A stretch of 64,000 bases of DNA from Mesorhabditis belari (lineage: Eukaryota; Nematoda; Chromadorea; Rhabditida; Rhabditidae). A program made the translations under genes and the position numbers. Where the stretch lies: assembly GCA_958450365.1 (NCBI GenBank), contig CAUEEP010000742.1:2586501-2650500 (forward strand), in the 5' to 3' direction. This document shows, piece after piece, positions 45,901 to 58,141 of the stretch; the stretch's first letter is position 1, and each line of letters begins with the position of its first letter. The notes beneath the pieces are model-generated. The model saw only the letters and a list, made by a program, of their open reading frames with translations. It did not search any database and was not told the DNA's origin.

Positions 45901-48900
45901 TTTGATGCAATCCAAATTTTTTTGGAGACCGAAAAAATTACTTTGTCAATGTCTAACCTGCGCTCCAGGATGGTCAGATCGAAAATCAGATTTCAAAAAG
46001 CTTTCCAAATACGGCGTAAAACCGAGCGAGAACGAATCGTACATGGGAGTCTTTTGAAATTTGCTGACTGAGACTCAAAAAACCCCGATCCCACCCGAAT
46101 GCCCTCCATAGTTTTCCCCTGAATCATCGAAAATGATAAAAGGCGTTTGGAATAGCTGGGAAAATGGCGTTGACGGAGTTTCAGGGAATGAACAAACATC
46201 TCCCTTCCTATCTGCCCCCCCACCACCAACTCTCACATCTCTCCGCCATTTTCCCTCTTTTTTTTCTTTCTCTCAAGATCAGCTGACTTTTCAGGAGACG
46301 CATAGGCAACGGGAATAGTAACACAGAGTACACAGAGCATAGCGAGAGAGGGATATTTTTGGGGGTCAGTCCGGTCAGACCAACTTTTTTTTTCGATGGG
46401 TAAAGATCTCAAATTTCTACGCAAAAATGGGCAGTGACATCCAGGATTGAAGAAAATTCGGTTACAACCTTTGAAAATTTTATAATTTTAGATATTTCAT
46501 GGAGAAGGGCACCGGGTCGACCGTCTTTTTGGCTGGATTTTTAAACTGAGAAAATCGACACTCAAAAATTGCCTCCTGAGATCCAGGATTGATGAAAAGG
46601 TTCATGAAATTGTTTAAAAATAAAGGGCTCAAGGAAATTTCAAGCCAACATCGTTCTTGCTTTGTTTTGACTGGGTGGGCGGGAGTGGGCGAGTGGGCAA
46701 CTCACCCAACTCTTCCACTTTTTCACATCTGTTTCAAATCGGTTACATCAAAAACGAAGCTGCTTGCTCACTTCAAAAATAGTTTAGAAATTTCGAAAAC
46801 AAAAATGACTGTTGCTACAGGAAAAGTTGACGAATTGAGAGAATTTGAGAAACTAAACATTTTCAAAATTCAAAATTTGCATACTTTCAAAAAAAAAGTG
46901 AAAAAAATAATAGTGTGTGCTCCAGATTGGGCAAAAATTGAAAAAATGATCCAGGATACTGTAAGGATTTTTAATAAAAGCCAAAGGCAGGTTGGGGTCA
47001 AGGTACAGGGTTTAGAATTTTTAGAATTTTTGGAATTTTTGGAATTTCTAAAATTCCCATGAAACAGAGTGTGTTCCAGATTGCTGAGAAATCACAAAAT
47101 TTATCTAGAGTACCTTGAAAACTTTTCAAAAACGACCAGGTGTAGTGTGGGTGGGGGGTGAGGGTTGCCAAGGTCTGGGTCTAACTGGGGTCTGGGGTGA
47201 GGAGGAGTAAAAATGTGTAAACTCAAGGACGGGGGTCCTTTCCCCCCCGCTCCTCTTGCCCCCACCCGCCCCACACTTTTCTCACTTTTCCGAGACCCAT
47301 CCTGGAAAGTCGTCGAAAAATGCGGAGGACCCAAGAACACACGGCGACGCGAAAAAAGCGGGACGGCTGTAAATTGCGGCCTTTGCACTCACTTCCGCTA
47401 ATTTATAACCATCAATTGATGTAATCTGGAACGCATGGAGAGTTGTCCGCAAAAATTTCCCCTGAAAAGTGAAAATATCGTGGTGTAGCTGGAGTTTTTG
47501 AGATCTAGCCTGTTTAACGCTGGCGATAAGGCCAACTGGGCTCATTTTTATGGATTTGGCATCTATGGAGCGCACACTTAACTAATAGTATGTAGATTTT
47601 GTACCCTGGCTCTACCCCAGTTACCGTACCCTATAGGATTAATCGGAAAAACCCCAATTCCCAGCCCCGATTAGTGCCAGTGCAGTTGAAAAGGCTCCCG
47701 AGAGGGCTCCTCCTCTTTGGTGGGGTGTCGATGATGACGCAACGCGGCGGCTCGGTCGCGTTTCCACTACCGCTTTCGCTTTACGCTTACACCGCATAGT
47801 ATTCTGGGGGAATAGCGGCCTGAAAATTTCGGAGACTCTAGACTGCGCTCTAGATAGAAATAGGCTGAAATGGTGGAGGGGGAAAAGCGAGAGAGACGGA
47901 GAAATAAGGCTAGTCGCCCTTGCTGTACTGGGAAAGAAGAGAGAAAACAAGGGATAGAGACTGGGAAAGTGATGGAGATCCCAGAGTGCCATCCAGCAAG
48001 ATATTTGGAAAAGGGATTTTGGCCGGCAGCCAAGACGATCGGCAGGGAATGGGTGAGAAAAGAAAAGAGAGCCGAGTCTGGACGCTTCCGTCCGCTCCGT
48101 CCACTATACGAATATTGACAGCCGAGTTGGTGAGAGTGTGCTCCAGGAGAGGGATTCAGACAAGAAAAGAGTCTAGAAGGGACCCCGGAAAGACTCGAAA
48201 TTCGTCACGACGGCCATTTCAGCACGGAGTGAAGGGAAGAGGGAGCTGAAGGGGTGAGGCTAAAAATGTACGTATCGACGAAAAGAGGAGACACAATAAA
48301 AGATGGGGATTTCGAGGGTTTCAAGGGGAATTTTGAAATGAGACACAAACAGAAAAGTTATGGAATCTGATGGAATTGTCTGGCTCAATTGCTGACCTGA
48401 TCTACAAGAGACTTTGGATCAATAAGTTTCGAGGCTTGCAGAGATGTTCTAACAAGTACGACCTATCCTGGCTATTAGCTAGATAATAAAACTGATTGAA
48501 GTGTTCGATAATGCGAGAAAGCAAGTGGTTTCACCCAGGAATGTTTCTCAAGAGATTCAAGAAAGATCTGGGTCACACAGACACCTTTCTCACTTTCACT
48601 TTAAGAAATTTGTTTCTTTTCAAGTGAAAGTTTCGCTTTTGGGAAGATTCTTGACGAAAAGTTCGAAAGACGATCGAAATCTGAGAGAAAATCGAGGTGA
48701 AGGTCATTGGGAAAGAGGTGGAAGGGGGGAACGCTGGGAAAGTTTGACTCAAAGAGAATGATTTATATTTTAAGTTCGACATTTTCTAAGCTGGAACGCA
48801 TGCTATTGTTTGTGGGTGTTGGATCTTCACTTAGCCACAATTGATTTTGTACTGTTGTCGTGATGAAAGTGAGTAAACTGTGCGGGATTGGGCCGTTCAT

Positions 48901-51491
48901 TTTCGCTTTTTAGTGGCATGAATCTATCTAAAAGCTATCTGGGACCAGGATAACGGTATTTTTCAAAAATTGACAGCTTTTCGGAATTAATATTTAAGAG
49001 AACAGTTTTTGGAACGCGGACAAAAGTGAAAACTGCAAGAATGAATGTGTTCGATCGTTCGTTTCTTTCTCTCGAACATTTCACGTGTTTCTTCTGACGG
49101 ATTCTTGAATTCTTGAATCGAAATCTTGATTAGGTACAGTCAAAGCCAGGTTAACTTTTTTAGATCAACATTTTCAGGCTAAAAAAGATCAAACACACTC
49201 GATTCGTTTTTGATAAATATCGATTAAAAGCTGTTAATAAGTGTACCAGAAAGCGTGCTTTTGTGAAAGGTACGAATCAAACTTTACAAAACAATATTTT
49301 CCCCATTTTGTGGTAGGTGCATGCCAACTAGCCCTCAGAAGTTTTTGCCTGAAAATTCCTATAGTTTAGCTCACACACGAGATCCCACAAAAAGCATCGA
49401 TGAAAAATGAAAAGCTGGGGAAAATTTATTCCCAAAAAAACTTCACCCAAGCAATTATGCTCACCATAAAATCCCTTTTTGCTAACTTGGCAAAAAATAG
49501 AATCAACAGGCTTTACGATGGCAAAAAGTGAGAAAAGAAAAGAAAAGAACAATAGTTTTGATTGAAAATTTTTTTTCTAGCTTGTTTTTTTAATTCAACA
49601 AAAAACTATCCGAAAATTTGTATTTAAAGAAGTTAATGTAGCGATAAGAAACAAGCAAAATCTCGCAAAAGACAATGATAGTGATGCATTTAGTTGTGCT
49701 GACTGACTGAGTCTTCTGCTGTGTCTATCTGTCACCCTTTTGGGTGAGGGTGGTCCCAGTCGGTACCATCTCGCCGTCTCTCTTCACTCTCTCTTCACTC
49801 TCTCTGCTCCTCTCTTTCCCCATATCCCCACCACATCTCGTACCATTGCCACCAGGTTGCACCCCATCTCTTTCCCTCTCTTTTTCTCCTTGTTCTTCAT
49901 TTTTCTTCTTCTCCTAATCTTTAAAGGTTATCCCAACGACAAACTATCGAAATTTTTACCGAGTTGAGATTTGAGACTAGACTTGCTCATTTGCCAAGCT
50001 ATTGCCAAGTAGAAGCTACACTAAATACTCTCATTTCGCCAGTTTTCTTTAGTATTTTCCCCCGAGACTCGATTCAAACAGTGGCAATTTAATGCACTTT
50101 CGAGAACAGTGCAAAGAAGCGAATGCTTAAAAATTTCAAGTGAAACAACTAGCACAATCACTGGGGCTTAGTTAAAATAGCACCGCCAAAAAAGCGCCGT
50201 TCAAAACAGCGCCAAATTTAAAGATTTTAATGTAGACTAACCACGACTCTTTTGGAGTTTTCGATAAAAGCTTTAGTTTTTTGCGCATTCTCAAGTAAAA
50301 TAGTAGATGAAAACTTGTTTATTCAATTAACGAAATGAAAAAATGAAACAACGAAGTTAACACATATGAATGTAACAACATAAAGATTTTAAATGATCGA
50401 CTGGACTCAAAGATCCATTTTGAACCGCAACTTTTCTTACAAGCTAGTCGGGAAGAACTTACGACGATTGAGGTGATGATTGAGGTAGAGTGCCGAGATG
50501 TAGCCGCATCAAGACGTTTTTCGAAGTCTTGAACATCTAGTAGCTTTTGAGCAATATAGTGAGCAGAACATCGTGAAGCAAGAGCCTAAATCTTTAAACA
50601 TTTAAACAACTTTAAAAACACAAACTTTTAGTAAAGAATGCGTAAGATTCCTGAGACGAGTTGCCAAGTTGTTAGCCACGACAGATTGTATCATACGAGT
50701 TCCACGTTTCAATGGGGTCGAACGAAGCGACTATTTTTGAACAAATCCAACAAAAGACTTTTCGAAGTACGAATATAAGCCTAATTCTAAAAAATTAAAT
50801 TTATAACAAAGATAAACAACAAACTTTATAATTTGTTAATAACGGAGGGTATTGTTTGAAGGCTTTATCTCGAGGTACACGAAAATATCGCTCGATGTAG
50901 AAAAAGATGACATTTTGCGGGAAAAGTTGCTTTTTATATGCTCAAAGGGACTTCCAGGCTATGCAAATTTGTGCAAGTGCGTGGCAGCCCTTCCAAAAGA
51001 ATTTCATTTTTTTGTTCCACTCGCGCTTTGATCCGTTGTTGTTGTTGTTTTGAATTGATTTTGCAAGCATCTGCAAATTTCTTCTTGGCAAGGACGCTCG
51101 ATTCTGCTCACTTTCCGCGTTTCCCCTTCCCTCTGCTTCCTCCTCAACGCCCCAATCCCCGCAACGCTCGCTAAATAAAGACCGAGTGCCCGTCTAAAAT
51201 CACTATATTTTATTTTCACAAACCCTTCAGCGGCAAGCAATGTTACAAGTTGTAATCCTTAGAAAATTCTGGCACATTTGTGTTTTTGAATGAAAATTTC
51301 CCGAAAATCGACTTAAAAAATCTCCCCATTTGTACATTTCGTTTTTATTAGCTTCCCCTGCAAACGTTTAATGCTAAGTAAAGAAATTATTCAAGTTTTG
51401 AACTGAAACTTTACTGGATTACATAGGAACTGAAATTCCTGCGATTATGCTTTGTTTAACTTCATTTTGTTACTCGATCCAATTTTGTTTC

Positions 51492-51497
51492 CTTTAG
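51492..51497 (+). promoter_or_regulatory. Probable SL trans-splice acceptor
   Basis: CTTTAG immediately before the ATG at 51498, with a U-rich stretch (TTTTGTTTCCTTTAG) in front. Confidence 0.55.
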
Positions 51498-52491
51498 ATG
51501 AACCAACCGACGATCGCCAACACCGGAGACGATTCCCCGCCAAAAGCACCGGTCAACTTTCGTCCAATTCGGATCAAAATCGGCGTTTTGGAGAAACAAG
51601 AGGGAACAGCCTACGTCTCGTTCGGGAAAACGGAATGCGTCGTGCAAGTGGTTGGACCGAGGTGAGAATTTTAAAATACAATTAGTACTCTTTGGTTGAT
51701 TACAAGCTTGTGTGCCTATTTATCGGGACTGTTTGTTGTTTGTCCTTAAACTTCTCTGTTAATAGTCGATGAGAACAGATCTAACACTACGAATGCATAA
51801 CGGGATAAGCTTTTAAAACGGTTGATCATGTAAATATCTTTCTTGCAAAAGTACACTTTGTTTTTAGATCATCACGTTCACCGCTTGTGGCCGAGAAGGG
51901 GAAACTAGAGGTGACGGTGTGCGGAGCGGAGGGATTGGTTGGACCGCTGAAGGACGCGATGACGACAATCATTCAACTACACAAATACCCCCGTGCATCG
52001 ATCTCGTTGAACGTCTCCGTACTCGCCGACGATGGGGGACTCGTGCCGGTGGCTATGATTGCTTCGTCGCTTGCGCTCATCTCTGCGGGAATTGAGGTGA
52101 GGTGACATTTTTGACTGAAGTCTACTTTGAAGCAAATTTCACTTGTAAGCTGCTGGGGATTTTATTCTTTACTCAGTCAATTCATATTTTTCTTTAGGTT
52201 TACGATGTCTGCACGGCTGCAAGGATTCTGCTGATGAAAGACGGACAAACGATCGTTGATCCACCGGGTCCAATGCGCGAGCTCCCCGATGGTTCCGTTC
52301 TTCTCACCGTCGTCATCATGCCCGAGCTCAATCAAATCGCCTACTCGGAGATTTTGGGTAAATTTCGACCAGTCGAGGTTGAGGCGAAAATCGGCGCAGC
52401 TATCGAGGCGGCCAATCGACTGTATCCACTGATCAAGAAAGCTTTAATCGCGCACGTGCAACGACGAATCGATAGCGGAAAGAAAAATTAA
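51498..52491 (+). CDS. crn-5: Exosome complex component Rrp46 / EXOSC5 (CRN-5)
   Basis: Exons 51498-51661, 51868-52096 and 52198-52491 give 228 residues, the usual length of EXOSC5. It has the RNase PH fold: an N-terminal strand region with FGKTECVVQVVGPR, VCGAEGLVGP, then the ring-interface part with SLNVSVLADDGGLVPVAMI and ASSLALISAGIEVYD. Active-site residues of bacterial RNase PH are not conserved, as expected for a structural ring subunit. The protein forms the six-subunit exosome ring in nucleus and cytoplasm; the C. elegans orthologue CRN-5 is also linked to apoptotic DNA degradation (recalled). It is the first of three same-strand genes and is only 205 bp ahead of rpn-3, compatible with an operon. 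Confidence 0.88.
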
Positions 52492-52696
52492 ATTCCTTAT
52501 TGTCTTTTTTGATTTGTAGGAAATTTAAAATTTTATTAAAATTTAAAGTTTCTACTTTAGTAAGAGATTTTGCATCTTGTTTTATTGATACACGTGTTAT
52601 TTGTCTTTGATGATTTGTTGGTCTTGTTTTTGTTTTTACTTTCTTCACATTGTTTCTTTGTTAATATTGTTTTTGATTGTCGAATTTCCAGGTAGA
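52492..52696 (+). promoter_or_regulatory. Intercistronic spacer with U-rich tract and acceptor
   Basis: Between the crn-5 stop and the rpn-3 ATG are 205 bp with a long T/G-rich run (TTTGTTGGTCTTGTTTTTGT and more) and then TTTCCAG ending at 52691, six bases before the ATG. Length and composition are those of nematode operon spacers that receive a spliced leader. Confidence 0.6.
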
Positions 52697-55054
52697 ATGG
52701 CTCCAATGGCGAATCAGACGGAGAAAATGGAAGTTGACGAGCCAAAGATCGATACAAAGGACAAAGAGGGACAAGACGCGAAAAAAGAGGAAACACCAAA
52801 GGATCTCAACGCGGTCGCGCTCGAGAGTGAGTTTTGAAGGTCTTAAAACGAGCAAAATAGAGTAGCTAAAATAAAATCGGACTTGTAACTCTGCGTCCTC
52901 ATTCCGCGTGATCCATCAATCCATTTCTTTTAGATTTGAAGGAACAATGCGCTCTCTTGGACAAAGGCGAATACTATTTGATCGGTCGAGTGCTTCACGT
53001 GTTGCACAAGACGCGCAAGCAAATCAACACCGAGGTAACACTTTTGACAATGGCATATAGATTAATTTTTTGCTTTAGGTTCTACATAAGCTCATCTCGA
53101 CCACTCCTTTCGCGTCGGCCGCTGACAAGGAGCAATTGCTGAAATGGATCCCGGCTCCACCCGCTAAACCGGCCGCCACTAACGAGATAGCTCCAATGGA
53201 AGTCGATGCAAAAGCTTCAAAGTGAGACCTTTGAGATTATATTCTGGCAACCAAATTCTGAATTTTAAAGCTTTAAAGCAGAGCCTACTTTATTCTTAAC
53301 TTCTAGATCGCCACGTCCATTCCGACGCCCAGCTCTGAGCTCTTCTGAAACGGATCTCTACATCTACTTGCTCACCATGTTGCACTTGTTTGATGTAAAC
53401 GATTTGGCAAACTCTGAGGAGGCAGCTAAGCATTTGATTCAGTGAGTTTGAAATGGATTTTTACTGAATCAACTTTTTTAGACGTTTCGATCAACTTGAC
53501 AAACGGACATTGGATCCAATTGTCGCCAAGGCTTACTTCTATTTGGCGCTGATTGCTGAGAAGAATGGCCGGCTCGATGCGGAAAGAGAGTTCGTTTTTA
53601 AGTCTTAAAAGACTTGAGTTTTTAAGCAGATTTTGATATTTTGAGCAGTAATGTATTTTATCTAGTTTTCTGAACGCTCGTCTTCGCACGGCCACCCTTC
53701 GATGCTACACCGAATCACAGGCGGTGCTCATCTACACCCTTCTGAGAGCGTATCTTGTCGGAAAACACTACCCAAGTGCCGTTAAACTTGTTTCAAAGGT
53801 ATTTCATTCAAAATCTGAACCTAGTCTTGACAGTGCTTTATGGTATAGTAAACAGTAAACTTTGTTGGTCCAACTACAAGTTCAATAGCAAATATTTTAG
53901 GTGACGTTCCCCGAGGGTGCTTCAAATAATGATCTCGCTCGTTTCCTCTACTACCAAGGACGCATCAAGGCCATGCAGCTCGACTATAACGCGGCTGCTG
54001 GATACTTTTTACAAGTGGGAGTGTTTGTTTATTGTTTAATTACTTAAATTTAGGCTATTCGCAAAGCTCCCCAGGATTCAGCAATTGGATTCAAGCAAAA
54101 TGTACAAAAGTGGATTGTTGTCGTTGGATTGCTTCAGGTACATCCTCAATTGCTATGTTAAGTCATTTTTTGTTTAGGGTGAGATTCCCGAGCGCTCGGT
54201 ATTCCGTCAGCCGATCTACCGCTACTGTTTGGCTCCATATTTGGCGTTGACGCAAAGTGTTCGTGTTGGCGATCTTGTCTCATTCAACGAGATTGTTGAT
54301 GAACACAATAAGGTGAGTGCTTGAGAGTTTGTACAGAATGGGACAGAATGAATTTTTGGATATCAAAAATATTTTCCTTTTTAGATCTTCGAGAAAGACG
54401 AGACGTTGACGTTGATTGTTCGACTTCGACAAAATGTCATCCGGGCCGCCATTAAACAGATTGCTTCCGCGTACTCGAGGATTTCCATTAGAGTTTGACT
54501 TTTTATGTTTTACTTGACACATTATTTATTTCAGGACATTGCCACAAAGTTGCAGCTTCAAACCGAAATTGAGACTGAGTATATGGTTAGTGAGCACAAC
54601 TTATTCTTTATTCTGTTTCGTTTAGGTTGCTAAAGCTATTGCTGATGGAGGAATTGAGGCTCAAATCGTTTCCGAGGGTACTGATGGAAAACGGTTCAGA
54701 AAATTGCATTTTTGCCTTTTACAACTATTTTTTTCAGGTATATGCGCAGCAACGAGATGGCGGACGTTTATCGAACTGATGAGCCCCAACATCACTATGA
54801 CAATCGCATTCGGTAAGGATTATAAATGTATTCAACTTCTATTCCATTTAGCTATTGTCTCGAGTTGCACAACCAGGCCGTGAAGGCGCTCCGTTTCCCG
54901 CCCAAAGACAAACCCGATGTGGAGACGATTGAACAGCAACGGGAACGAGAGCAACAGGTACGAGGAGTTGTCTTGATATTTTGGTTTTAATCTTTCATTA
55001 TAGGAGCTCGAGTTTGCCAAGGAGCTCGCCGAGGAGGACGATGACGATTTCTAA
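52697..55054 (+). CDS. rpn-3: 26S proteasome regulatory lid subunit RPN-3 (PSMD3)
   Basis: Fifteen short exons (first 52697-52826, last 55014-55054) join to about 510 residues, near the family length. Recognisable parts are the acidic N-terminus ([17 protein letters not shown]), TPR-like helices ([38 protein letters not shown]), [16 protein letters not shown], the PCI region with [18 protein letters not shown] and [15 protein letters not shown], and a C-terminus [11 protein letters not shown] ... [11 protein letters not shown]-3 is an essential PCI subunit of the lid that holds the 19S particle together. It follows crn-5 closely and precedes mrpl-32 by 623 bp. In C. elegans rpn-3 and mrpl-32 are neighbours as well (from memory), so this order seems conserved. 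Confidence 0.95.
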
Positions 55055-55677
55055 ACAACTCCCCCTCCAGCTCAATTGCAACTTTTCAATTCAATCTCTC
55101 ATCGGTCTTCAATTTTCCCGTCTAATTTAAAATACGGTTGTTTCTTATCGGTGTTTATTTATTGTCTATCTCTTTTTCATTCAGAAATTGCTCTCCTGTT
55201 CATCGTTATGTTTTTCCAATAGTTGCTTCTGATTCCTCCCTTTCTTTTTGGGTGAATCCCACTCTTCGACCACTTGTGTGCAAAATCCCTGAAAATTCTA
55301 TCCGTTTGCTTTTGCGCTCTCTCCTCATTTTCTTTTGCGTGCCCGCTCCACAATGTGATTTGAATAAATTTTTTTACAAAGCTTATTGAATTTGAAGGAG
55401 TGGTTTAACGATTAGATATTGGAAAGTATCTGAGACAAGTTGAGGTGACTAAAGAAATCTTTTGGGCAGTGATTGGTCTTTGCTCTGCGCTGGCGTTTGT
55501 CCCCTAAATCGCCAGAACTTTCAAATATTCTCTTAAAATAGATTTTAGGCGTAATTTCGCCTCACAAGCCAATCTAACCAGCATAATTTGATTTCGTAGT
55601 CGCCAGTTGCTCAGAATCGAAAATATGTGTAGCTAAAGTTTTGTCACCGTTTCGTTATTGCGTTATTTTACAGTGAA

Positions 55678-56636
55678 ATGAGCGGTCGATTGGTGGCAAG
55701 GCTGACGGCGTTGATCGATGCTCTACTCGCTCGAAGTGGCTACCCACATCCACCATTTGTGCCGGCCTTGGTGGGTTTTATACATCTTTAGCGATTTCTT
55801 ATCAGCTTTCAAACATTGCACATTTTAGGCCCTTGCCCCAACGATCTCTCCATTTGATTCACCAGCCTCCTCTTCGTCATCTCGATCAATTGGGGATCTC
55901 GTTCGTGAAATGAGCGTTCTCTGGGGTGTGCCAAAAACGAGAACAACAAAACGTGAGCAATTTTGACCAACTAGTCCGTAAAATGTTAATGAAGCATTGA
56001 TGCGAGCTAGGGTTAATAATCTTAGATTCATGAGATAGTGAAAAGCCGTTAAGTGTAGCTCAACTATTGTAACCATATAATTTAGCTGTGAAAGCGACGC
56101 GCAAATTCTCGTACACGCGGATCATGGCACCGATCACCGGTATTGTGACGTGTCCGTCTTGTGGATCGAAACATTTGGAGGAAACGATTTGTGGGACGTG
56201 CTATGAGAAGGTTTGTCTAGTTTTAGTTTTTAGCATTGCTGGACAAGTTTTAGAGCTATAAAGGAAGCTTACAAAGTGTGGTTGATAAAATCAAAGTTCT
56301 TGTTTAGGTTCGCGAGGTAACCAATTCGATCAAGGAGAAAATGATGGCCTACAATCCGTACAAGGGCGATCGACAGGATAAAGAGGTCAGTTGGAACATG
56401 TAAAAAGCCTTGGTTGCTTTGGATGGCTGGAATAAGTTCTGATTTCATTTTCAGATATAAGAGTGCTTAATGATAGATTCTTGACTACATATTAAATTTC
56501 ACTTTTTCAGGTGTTCCTCCGATTCAGCGATGACGTGAAAGACGGTGAGGATGAGGGAGTGGTGAAAGGGAAAAGAGTGATTGAATTGGAAAGACCTCGA
56601 CCATCATGGTTCAAGAGGATCTTCCCGAATAAATAG
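55678..56636 (+). CDS. mrpl-32: Mitochondrial large ribosomal subunit protein bL32m
   Basis: Exons 55678-55770, 55829-55952, 56086-56210, 56308-56385 and 56511-56636 give 181 residues. The centre contains the L32 zinc site, TCPSCGSKHLEETICGTCYEK (two CxxC pairs 10 residues apart), preceded by the basic block KATRKFSYTR. The N-terminus is a likely mitochondrial presequence (MSGRLVARLTALIDALLARS), removed by the m-AAA protease in other species. The C-terminus is charged (ELERPRPSWFKRIFPNK). An acceptor TTTTACAG sits four bases before the ATG. Position after rpn-3 suggests operon membership. Confidence 0.92.
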
Positions 56637-57499
56637 ATGAATTATCAACCTTTTTTGTTTTTCTTATTGCTCAAATTTAACGTTTTTGTATAGATTTCTT
56701 GTTGTTGTTATTGGTGATTAGGAAATAGTTGTAGAGTGCCATTTTTGAAATTTTAAATGTCTTCGTTGTTGAGGAATGATAAAGATTGATGTAAAAGATG
56801 AAAAGACTTTAAAGAACATGGAAGCTTTAGTGCTTGGAATGTAGAGTGAGTAGGGCAATTGAATAGACACTGGCTGACGCAAGTTGGGATAACTGAGCCG
56901 AATTGGCAGTTTGTCAGAATTGGACTTATGAGCATCTTTACTTTTTGGTGCTTCTTTAAAATGGAATTGTTTTAGAAAGTACGCATTAATCAAGAAAGCA
57001 GAAACGCAGAATACGCTAATTCTTTCAACTTTTCCTATTTCCTATTCTGCCGAATGGCTCGGACTGATTCTTTCTGTTTCCCTGGAAAATGCATTGCCGT
57101 AACATTGCTCAGTCCCCAGTCTCATTGTCAGCCGTCATCTGCCCCTTTTTGCAAAGAATTCTGGAATTTTCCCGAAAACACAAATTTCTCCATTTTATCA
57201 CCTGAGCAAAATTGTTTTCAAAGAAAATTTGTCCATTTTTTAATTCCACTGAATTTTGAAAATTTCGCACTTTTTTTGACTTGAGTTTGTGTCACACATT
57301 TTTCTATACAAATCGACGCCAAGATCTCAAATCGTGCCAAAATGCGAAACTTGACCCAATTATCACCGATCCATGCAAGTTTTGACCCAAATTTCCCCCG
57401 ACTAACTCATTCTTGGCACTATTCGACTTCTTGATGGCAAATCCAAACGAAAAGTCTGCTGTGGAAATTCATCGATTGGCATTTCTGCAATTCGGTTAA

Positions 57500-57522
57500 C
57501 CTATGAGCTTTCAGCTCATAGG
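57500..57522. repeat. 23-bp palindrome
   Basis: CCTATGAGCT-TTC-AGCTCATAGG, perfect 10-bp arms around a 3-base loop. No T-run follows, so it is not a Pol III terminator-like structure. Confidence 0.9.
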
Positions 57523-57676
57523 ATCTGGATTTCCTGGATCACATTTTTTTTTGGCTCCCGTTTTCACCACATTCGATTTTCAGATAATCGCCTACTGTAT
57601 CTAGGCCATATCTCGCCGAATCTCTCGTCATATATTCTGAGGACAATCGAAAATGGAAAAAAAAGCGATAAAGGTA

Positions 57677-58141
57677 CAGTAGGGGTCATAACTTTGGACA
57701 CACCGCGCACGTTAAACTATAATTTGTTCGCTCTTTTTGCTAATAAGAGCTTTTTCTACCGAAATCGACTATTTTATACATTTTTTTTATCCCTTTTTAT
57801 TATTTCTGCATGAATTTGGCTTTTACTTTCATTCTCATGTATTTTTGAGCTACTTTACCCGAGACACCCACTTTCTAGGGGGTCATAACTTTGGACACAC
57901 TTGTTGAATACATGGTTTTCTTTGCAAAGGCTCATTGGAGTCCAATGACCCTTTGCATGTTTTCCAATGATTTCCAATGAAGAATGGTCTTGATACATTG
58001 CATCGACCCCGGTCTGTCGTTTGTATGTCTCATCATTATTACAGCTCTCTGGAAGGTTCTTTTTATCATTTTACCAATTTCAAATAATTGATTAGTCCTT
58101 TTAAATATCGTCTCGCAAATTGTAAGCAGTTCGTTTATGGA
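57677..58141 (-). mobile_element. One end of a Tc1-type transposon with IR/DR sites
   Basis: After TA comes CAGTAGGGGTCATAACTTTG (57677) and a second copy of the site, GGGGTCATAACTTTGGACAC, at about 57880, the same two-site layout as in the element at 2.3 kb but with a different sequence. A minus-strand open frame (57932-58147, starting MPSINELLTI) follows and is cut by the satellite element. The matching right terminal repeat is not found in the next 2 kb. Confidence 0.65.

Larger units (their letters stand above)
39829..51300. promoter_or_regulatory. Array of about 45 dispersed copies of a TGNNNTCCAGGAT motif
   Basis: Clear examples on + : TGCGCTCCAGGAT (41898, 45958), TGTACTCCAGGATTG (41766), TGTGTTCCAGGAT (42578), TGCCCTCCAGATTG (44018), TGACATCCAGGATTG (46434), TGAGATCCAGGATTG (46574), TGTGCTCCAGATTG (46915), TGTGTTCCAGATTG (47070), TGCCATCCAG (47986). 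Clear examples on - : near 40035, 40184, 40337, 40799, 40852, 41461, 43381, 43521, 43858, 44488, 47302, 47430, 48792. Flanks are unrelated between copies. Spacing is irregular, mostly 80-400 bp. Function unknown; the role as binding site or promoter is inference. Confidence 0.7.
39108..51497. other. 12-kb region without a supported gene
   Basis: Several open frames of 60-183 codons exist on both strands, but none shows a protein motif, splice structure or codon pattern like the neighbouring genes. The region has long homopurine or homopyrimidine patches (around 45300, 46200, 47150, 49750), AAATTT-rich patches and the dispersed TGNNNTCCAGGAT motif. It may contain non-coding transcription units. 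Confidence 0.6.

Noticed and set aside
46589..47062. 157-codon open frame on the plus strand
   Set aside because: It runs through several copies of the dispersed motif and ends in a simple repeat (LEFLEFLEF), with no protein-like codon use.
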